From: Sphingomonas sp. SCN 67-18
GTDB taxonomy: Bacteria; Pseudomonadota; Alphaproteobacteria; Sphingomonadales; Sphingomonadaceae
Assembly: GCF_001724715.1 (NCBI RefSeq)
Contig: NZ_MEFG01000027.1
Location: 2,914 to 66,913 of the forward strand
Reading direction: 5' to 3'
Length of the DNA stretch: 64,000 nt
Position numbers and translations under genes: made by a program. The stretch's first letter is position 1. Every line of letters starts with the position of its first letter. Under the pieces are notes generated by a model. That model was not told where the DNA came from and made no database searches. It worked only from the letters and a program-made list of their open reading frames with translations. Below are positions 58,566 through 64,000 of the stretch, in pieces.

Positions 58566-60845
58566 TCACCGCCGCGTCAGGGACACCTCCACCTTGTCGA
58601 CCTGCGCGCCGCCGCTTGCCGCCAGCGGATAGAGCGGAATGCCGCCCTGCCGCCCGATATAGGTCTCTGTGCCCGAAAAGGTGAGCCGGGCAAGGTCGCG
58701 CGACGCCACCTCAGCGCCGTCCACCGCCAGCGCCAGGCGATGGCCGCTCGTGCCCCGCCGCACGCTCACCGTGACGGCGTGCGCCCCCGTCCCCAGCGGG
58801 CCGGATTCGAGCATCGCCATGTCCCGGTCGAGATGCGACATGCGATAGACCAGCCGCGCCTTGCCGCCATCGACGAACAGGCCCCAGCCGGCAAAGCGGT
58901 CCCCCCGCACGATCACCGGGACGCTGGCTCCCGCGTCCGTGACGGACAGGGACGCCGTAACGCTCCAGTTACTGTTGAGCGACGGGAAGGCCGCCACCGG
59001 GAAGGCGTGGGCGCTGGGGTAGAAGGTGAAGCTGTCGCCGCCGTCGAACAGCCCGGGGCGCAGCCCGGCGCCGAAGCGGGGCAGGAAGCTGTCGTCCACC
59101 GGCAGGACATGCGCGGCCCCCGCCACAGTGTCGAATTCGCGCTTCAGCGCCTCCAGCCGCGCCGGCTCCCTGCCCGCCAGGTTCACCGCCTCGGAATAGT
59201 CGTTGGCGACGTTGTAAAGCTCCCACTGATAATCCTGCGACAGGTAATCCGCGCTCCACGGCATCCGCCGCGGCGTCGTGGCCGCCACCCAGCCGTCGCT
59301 GTAGATCGCGCGGTTGCCCAGCATCTCGAAATATTGGGTGCGGCGGCGCGAGGGCGCGTCCTTGGCATCGAAGGCATAGACCATGCTCACCCCGTCAATG
59401 GGCTGCTGGGCCACGCCATCGACCACCGGATCGGGCGTGATGCCGACCGCCTCGTAGATGGTCGGCGCGATGTCGATGACATGGTGGAACTGGGTGCGGA
59501 CCTCGCCGGTCTGCGGAATGCGGCGCGGCCAGGCCATGACGATGCCGTTGCGCGTGCCGCCGAAATGGGATGCCACCTGCTTGCCCCACTGGAACGGCGC
59601 ATTCAGCGCCCAGGCCCAGCCGGCGGATATCACCGCCATCGAGTCCTTGCCGCCGATCAGCGCGGTCTGGCGCAGGTCGTCATCCCTGGTGTCGGTCTGC
59701 ACGAACATGGCGAGCTGGTTGATCGCCCCGTCCAGGCTTTCCGTCGCCGCGCCATTATCGCCTTCGATGAAGATGACCAGCGTGTTTTCCAGCCGCCCGC
59801 TGCGTTCCAGTTCGTCGAGGATGCGGCCGAACTGATGGTCTGAATAGGCCAGCATCCCGGCATAGGCTTCCATCAGCCGCGCATTGAAGCGCTGGCGTTC
59901 GGGCGACAGCGAGGACCAGGCCGGGATCTGCGCCGGGCGCGGCGTCAGCCGGGCATTGGCGGGAATGATCCCCATCTTGCGCTGGTCGTCATAGGTGGTC
60001 CGGCGCGCGGCGTCCCAGCCCTTGTCGAACCTGCCCTTGAACCGGTCGATCCATTCGCCCGGCGCCTGAATGGGCGCGTGCGCGGTGCCCGGCGCATAAT
60101 AGAGCAGGAACGGCCGGCCGCCGCCAAGGCTCTCCTGCTGACGCAGCCAGGCGATCGAACGGTCGGTCAGGTCGCGGTCGAGGATATAGTCCGCATCGGC
60201 GGGCGCCTCCACCGGGTTGCGGTTCTCCACCAGCGTCGGGCTGAACTGGTTCGCATAGGAACGGTTGAAGCCGTAGAAATAATCGAAGCCCAACCCGTTC
60301 GGCCAGCGATCGAACGGCCCCATGGCGGTGGTTTCCCAATCCGGCGTATTGTGGTTCTTGCCGATCCACGCGGTATTGTAACCGTGCCGTTTCAGCATCG
60401 TGCCGATGGTCGCGGCGGAAGGCGGGATGACGGAGGTATAGCCCTCGCGGTCAAGGCTGAGATCGGCAATGGCGCCGCTGTTGACGGCATGATGGTTGCG
60501 CCCGGTGAGCAGCGCGGCGCGGGTGGGCGAGCACATGGCGGTGGTGTGGAACTGGGTGAAGCGCAGGCCCATGCGCGCCAGCCTGTCGAGATTGGGCGTG
60601 GGAATCGGCCCGCCAAAGGTGCTGGCGGCGCCAAAGCCGACATCGTCGGTCAGCACGAGCAGAATGTTGGGCGCGTTTTCAGGGGCGGTCGGCTGGGCCG
60701 GATAATGCTGCCAGCGCGGCGCGGCGGGCGCCTGAAGCGGCGCCTGCGCATCCGCCGCCAGCGCGGGTTGAAGCCCCAATGATCCGGTCAGCGCGGCGAG
60801 CAACGCCCACCGTCGACCGCGCATGCCTTGCCTGCCTGCCCGCAT
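58566..60845 (-). CDS. Secreted arylsulfatase
   Basis: This 759-residue type I sulfatase hydrolyses sulfate esters. A signal peptide (WALLAALTGSLGLQPALAA) shows export. The catalytic domain has the metal ligands TDDVGFG, the formylglycine motif CSPTRAALLTGRNHHAVN with Cys105, and the later GDNGAATESL and GKNHNTPDW regions. The C-terminal 150 residues look like a beta-sandwich, in keeping with large arylsulfatases. ATG 60824 is an alternative start. The convergent FGE gene encodes its probable activating enzyme, a natural pair for using sulfated aromatics or glycans. Confidence 0.92.
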   Translation of the reverse strand: MRAGRQGMRGRRWALLAALTGSLGLQPALAADAQAPLQAPAAPRWQHYPAQPTAPENAPNILLVLTDDVGFGAASTFGGPIPTPNLDRLARMGLRFTQFHTTAMCSPTRAALLTGRNHHAVNSGAIADLSLDREGYTSVIPPSAATIGTMLKRHGYNTAWIGKNHNTPDWETTAMGPFDRWPNGLGFDYFYGFNRSYANQFSPTLVENRNPVEAPADADYILDRDLTDRSIAWLRQQESLGGGRPFLLYYAPGTAHAPIQAPGEWIDRFKGRFDKGWDAARRTTYDDQRKMGIIPANARLTPRPAQIPAWSSLSPERQRFNARLMEAYAGMLAYSDHQFGRILDELERSGRLENTLVIFIEGDNGAATESLDGAINQLAMFVQTDTRDDDLRQTALIGGKDSMAVISAGWAWALNAPFQWGKQVASHFGGTRNGIVMAWPRRIPQTGEVRTQFHHVIDIAPTIYEAVGITPDPVVDGVAQQPIDGVSMVYAFDAKDAPSRRRTQYFEMLGNRAIYSDGWVAATTPRRMPWSADYLSQDYQWELYNVANDYSEAVNLAGREPARLEALKREFDTVAGAAHVLPVDDSFLPRFGAGLRPGLFDGGDSFTFYPSAHAFPVAAFPSLNSNWSVTASLSVTDAGASVPVIVRGDRFAGWGLFVDGGKARLVYRMSHLDRDMAMLESGPLGTGAHAVTVSVRRGTSGHRLALAVDGAEVASRDLARLTFSGTETYIGRQGGIPLYPLAASGGAQVDKVEVSLTRR

Positions 60846-60960
60846 ATCCGCTCCCTCTCATGCCGCCCTCGCGCCCGCGATCCGGGTCACAAGGCTTTTG
60901 CGGGAGATTAAGGGCGGCGGGAAAGGGGGTCTTGTTCGAGCGCGCGGCGTCTTTTGATTA

Positions 60961-61185
60961 TCAGGCGCGGGCGTCGCGCAGCAGCATCACCGCCTGGCGC
61001 GCGATATCGCCCAGCCCGGCGTCCGGCTGGTCGAGCGCATCGATGATGTTGCCGCGCATCCGCGGATCCCAGAATTTGGTGATGTGGCCGGCGGTTGCGG
61101 CAACGGCCTTGGCGCTGTCGATGGTCTCCAGATTCCGGGCGATCTGGTTGGCCATGTAGATCAGCCGTTCCTGATTGCTCATCAT
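60961..61185 (-). CDS. fdsD: Formate dehydrogenase delta subunit
   Basis: This 74-residue FdsD protein is a small subunit or assembly factor of the cytoplasmic molybdenum-dependent NAD-linked formate dehydrogenase. QERLIYMANQIARNLETI and HITKFWDPRMRGNIIDAL are the family core. ATG 61185 and ATG 61182 are adjacent; either may start. It follows fdsA by six bases and ends the operon visible here. The region between it and the sulfatase gene is short and holds no other gene. Confidence 0.92.
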   Translation of the reverse strand: MMSNQERLIYMANQIARNLETIDSAKAVAATAGHITKFWDPRMRGNIIDALDQPDAGLGDIARQAVMLLRDARA

Positions 61186-61190
61186 GGCGA

Positions 61191-64000
61191 TTATTCCGCC
61201 GCTTCCACGGTTTCGATCCGCCGGCTCATCCGCGCCTGCTCGGCATAGCGTTGCTGCCATTCGGACGAGCCGTTGGACAGCGCCACCTGCACCGCCGTGA
61301 CCTTGAATTCAGGGCAGTTGGTCGCCCAGTCCGAAAAATCGGTGGTGATGACGTTGGCCTGCGTGTCCGGGTGGTGGAAGGTGGTATAGACCACGCCCGG
61401 CGCCACCCGGTCCGTCACCTTGGCCCGCAGGGTCGTCTCGCCCGCGCGGCTGCGCAGCGACACCCAGTGCCCGTCCGCGATGCCGCGGTTTTCCGCGTCC
61501 GTCGGGTGGATTTCCAGAACATCCTCGGCATGCCAGGCGACATTGCCGGTGCGCCGCGTCTGAGCACCGACATTATACTGGCTGAGAATCCGCCCTGTCG
61601 TCAGCAGCAGCGGGAAGTGCGGGCCGGTCTTTTCGTCGGTCGGCACATAATCTGTGACGACGAACTTGCCCTTGCCGCGCACGAACTGGTCGACATGCAT
61701 GGTCGGCGTGCCGTCCGGCGCGGCGTCGTTGGCCGGCCATTGCAGCGACCCCTTTTCATCCAGCTTGTCGAAGCTCACGCCGGCGAAGGTTGGGGTCAGC
61801 GCCGCGATCTCGTCCATGATCTCGGACGGGTGGGTATAGCTCCAGTCCAGCCCCATCGCGTTGGCGACCAGCTGCACCACTTCCCAGTCGGCATAGCCGT
61901 TGAGCGGCGTCATCACCTGGCGGACCAGCTGGATGCGCCGTTCCGCATTGGTGAAGGTGCCGTCCTTTTCGAGGAAGGTCGATCCGGGCAGGAAGATATG
62001 CGCGTAATTGGCGGTTTCGTTCAGGAACAGGTCCTGCACCACCACGCATTCCATGGCGGCAAGGCCGGCCGCGACATGATGGGTATTGGGATCGGACTGG
62101 AGAATATCCTCGCCCTGCACGAACAGGCCCTTGAACACCCCGTCCGTCGCGGCATCCAGCATGTTGTTGATGCGCAGGCCGGGCTCTGGATCAAGCGTGA
62201 CGCCCCACGCCTTCTCGAAAGACTGGCGGACGGCATCGATCGACACATGGCGATAGCCGGGGAATTCGTGGGGGAAGCTGCCCATGTCGCAGCTGCCCTG
62301 CACGTTGTTCTGGCCCCGCAGCGGGTTCACGCCCACGCCCTCGCGGCCCATATTGCCGGTCGCCATCGCCAGATTGGCGATCGCGATGACCGCGGACGAG
62401 CCCTGGCTGTGCTCGGTGACGCCGAGGCCGTAATAGATCGCGGCATTGCCGCCGGTGGCGTAGAGGCGGGCGGCGGCGCGGACCTCGTCCGCCTTCACGC
62501 CGGTCAGCGCCTCGGTCGCCTCGGGCGAGCGCTCGCGCTGGGACACGAATTCGGCCCAGTGCTGATATTCGTCCCAGTCGCACCGCGCGCGGATGAACGC
62601 CTCGTTCGCCAGCCCTTCGGTGACGATGACATGGGCGAGCGCGGTCAGGATCACCACATTGGTGCCCGGGCGCAGCGCCAGATGGTGGTCCGCCTTCACA
62701 TGCGCGCTGCGGACCAGATCGATCCGGCGCGGATCGACGACGATCAGCCGTGCGCCCTCACGCAGGCGCTGCTTCATCCGGCTGCCGAACACGGGGTGGG
62801 CGTCCGTCGGGTTCGCGCCGATCACCAGGATCACATCCGCCTGCGTCACGCTGTCGAAATCCTGCGTGCCGGCCGAGGTGCCGAGCGTGGTGTTCAGCCC
62901 GTAACCGGTGGGCGAGTGGCAGACCCGCGCGCAGGTATCGACATTATTGTTGCCGAAACCCTGGCGGATCAGCTTCTGGACCAGATAGGTCTCTTCATTG
63001 GTGCAGCGGCTGGACGTGATGCCGCCGATGCTGCGGACGCCATATTTGGCCTGGATGCGCTGGAACTCGCTGGCGGTGTGGGCGATCGCTTCTTCCCAGC
63101 TCACCTCGCGCCACGGCTCTTCGACGCTGGCGCGGATCATCGGGTTGAGAATGCGGTCGCGGTGCTGGGCATAGCCCCAGGCGAAGCGGCCCTTGACGCA
63201 GCTATGCCCGTGATTGGCCTTGCCGTCCTTCCACGGCACCATCCGCACCAGTTCTTCGCCGCGCATTTCCGCGCGGAAGGTGCAGCCGACGCCGCAATAG
63301 GCGCAGGTGGTGACGACGGCGCGGTCGGGCGTGCCGATTTCCACCACCTTCTTCTCGATCAGGCTGGCCGTGGGGCAGGCCTGCACGCAGGCGCCGCAGG
63401 ACACGCATTCGGAATCGAGGAAGCTGTCGCCCTGTGAAGGCGACACCTTGGATTTGAACCCCATATTCTCGATGGTGAGCGCGAACGTGCCCTGCACCTC
63501 GTCACAGGCGCGCACGCAGCGCGAGCAGACGATGCACTTGCTGGGATCGAAATCGAAATAGGGGTTGGAGACGTCTTTCTCCTGACCCATGTTGGTCGCG
63601 CCGTCATAGCCGTAGCGCACATCGCGCAGGCCGACCGCGCCGGCCTGGTCCTGCAGTTCGCAATCGCCATTGGCCGCGCAGGTCAGGCAATCCAGCGGAT
63701 GATCGGAGATATAAAGCTCCATCACGCCGCGCCGCAGCTTCTTCAGCCGCTCGGTCTGGGTGTGGACCACCATGCCCTCGCCCACCGGCGTGGTGCAGGA
63801 TGCGGGATAGCCGTTGCGCCCTTCCACCTCGACCAGGCAGAGCCGGCACGAACCGAAGCTCTCGACATTGTCGGTGGCGCATAATTTGGGGATCGCCCCG
63901 CCCATCAGCGATGTCGCGCGCATGATCGACGTGCCTTCCGGCACGGTGACGGGCTGGCCGTCCACCGTCAGCGTGACGGTCTTGCCGGTGACGATGGCCG
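61191..64000 (-). CDS. fdsA: NAD-dependent formate dehydrogenase alpha subunit (N-terminus beyond edge)
   Basis: This is the catalytic subunit that oxidises formate to CO2 at a bis-MGD molybdenum centre and passes electrons to the FdsB/FdsG side. Cluster-binding motifs run in order: a [2Fe-2S] domain (SCRLCLVEVEG), HPLDCLTCAANGDC, CIVCSRCVRACDE, CVSCGACVQACP, then CAYCGVGCTF of the Mo domain. The molybdenum ligand is cysteine in ARVCHSPTGYGL (selenocysteine in some relatives). The reading frame is still open at 64000 through TGKTVTLTVDGQPVTV, so a few N-terminal residues and the start are outside the window. Visible length is about 935 residues, near the full size. Confidence 0.95.
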   Translation of the reverse strand, partial: AIVTGKTVTLTVDGQPVTVPEGTSIMRATSLMGGAIPKLCATDNVESFGSCRLCLVEVEGRNGYPASCTTPVGEGMVVHTQTERLKKLRRGVMELYISDHPLDCLTCAANGDCELQDQAGAVGLRDVRYGYDGATNMGQEKDVSNPYFDFDPSKCIVCSRCVRACDEVQGTFALTIENMGFKSKVSPSQGDSFLDSECVSCGACVQACPTASLIEKKVVEIGTPDRAVVTTCAYCGVGCTFRAEMRGEELVRMVPWKDGKANHGHSCVKGRFAWGYAQHRDRILNPMIRASVEEPWREVSWEEAIAHTASEFQRIQAKYGVRSIGGITSSRCTNEETYLVQKLIRQGFGNNNVDTCARVCHSPTGYGLNTTLGTSAGTQDFDSVTQADVILVIGANPTDAHPVFGSRMKQRLREGARLIVVDPRRIDLVRSAHVKADHHLALRPGTNVVILTALAHVIVTEGLANEAFIRARCDWDEYQHWAEFVSQRERSPEATEALTGVKADEVRAAARLYATGGNAAIYYGLGVTEHSQGSSAVIAIANLAMATGNMGREGVGVNPLRGQNNVQGSCDMGSFPHEFPGYRHVSIDAVRQSFEKAWGVTLDPEPGLRINNMLDAATDGVFKGLFVQGEDILQSDPNTHHVAAGLAAMECVVVQDLFLNETANYAHIFLPGSTFLEKDGTFTNAERRIQLVRQVMTPLNGYADWEVVQLVANAMGLDWSYTHPSEIMDEIAALTPTFAGVSFDKLDEKGSLQWPANDAAPDGTPTMHVDQFVRGKGKFVVTDYVPTDEKTGPHFPLLLTTGRILSQYNVGAQTRRTGNVAWHAEDVLEIHPTDAENRGIADGHWVSLRSRAGETTLRAKVTDRVAPGVVYTTFHHPDTQANVITTDFSDWATNCPEFKVTAVQVALSNGSSEWQQRYAEQARMSRRIETVEAAE

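Noticed and set aside
61095-63437. 780-codon plus-strand open frame
   Set aside because: It lies wholly antisense to fdsA, is rich in His/Arg/Gly without motifs, and is the product of high GC codon use on the other strand.
1-64000. CRISPR array or rRNA genes
   Set aside because: I saw no regularly spaced direct repeats with unique spacers and no rRNA-like sequence on either strand.

Overview
The window looks like DNA from an alphaproteobacterium, most probably a sphingomonad. The reasons are high GC, a trb-type conjugation operon of the kind common on alphaproteobacterial mobile elements, a tRNA-Glu 3' end of sphingomonad type, and an NAD-dependent formate dehydrogenase operon. This is inferred from gene content; no rRNA gene is present. 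About two thirds of the window is a mobile element carrying defence and metal cargo. The rest looks chromosomal.

Bases 1-10651 (minus strand) are a tightly overlapping transfer operon, traG-copG-trbB-C-D-E-J-L-F-G-I, which encodes a coupling protein and a type IV secretion mating channel. trbI runs off the left edge. The matching relaxase lies 30 kb away (40834-42819), so the transfer backbone is split by cargo.

Bases 10801-29187 are a defence island. It holds a fused nucleotidyltransferase-HEPN protein, an unknown gene paired with a P-loop NTPase, a PD-(D/E)XK nuclease, a DprA-like/phosphoribosyltransferase pair and a HEPN-type protein. A DISARM-like core follows: a drmE-like gene, the drmA helicase and the DUF1998 gene drmB. 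Tail-to-tail against drmB is an operon of an XRE regulator (mobile mystery protein A), a Fic protein (mobile mystery protein B) and an N6-adenine DNA methylase. The XRE promoter carries four palindromes spaced 32-33 bp apart. No drmC (phospholipase D) or drmD is visible, so this is a candidate non-canonical DISARM.

Bases 29381-40644 are metal and metalloid resistance. A copper/silver-type RND efflux operon (cusC-cusB-cusA-cusF) has its middle 2.47 kb inverted, cutting both cusC and cusA. Next comes an ars operon (arsR-arsI-arsC-acr3), then a partial mer module (merR, merT and a GDCCVxC protein, without merA or merP).

Bases 40834-44147 hold the relaxase, an accessory gene and a LysR remnant. 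Bases 44283-47403 hold a MerR-type regulator, a small cation-diffusion-facilitator-like transporter and a TonB-dependent receptor. The last two share the same MerR-type promoter box and have overlapping 3' ends. At 47630-47673 lies a 44-bp 3' fragment of tRNA-Glu, a probable integration scar.

Bases 47674-64000 hold a DUF2971 gene and then probable chromosomal genes. These are DUF1993, an Rrf2 regulator, a methyltransferase, a 3-hydroxyacyl-CoA dehydrogenase-like protein, an M20 peptidase, a GntR regulator with a beta-keto acid cleavage enzyme and an APC permease, a formylglycine-generating enzyme facing an arylsulfatase, and the fdsD-fdsA end of a formate dehydrogenase operon, truncated at the right edge.
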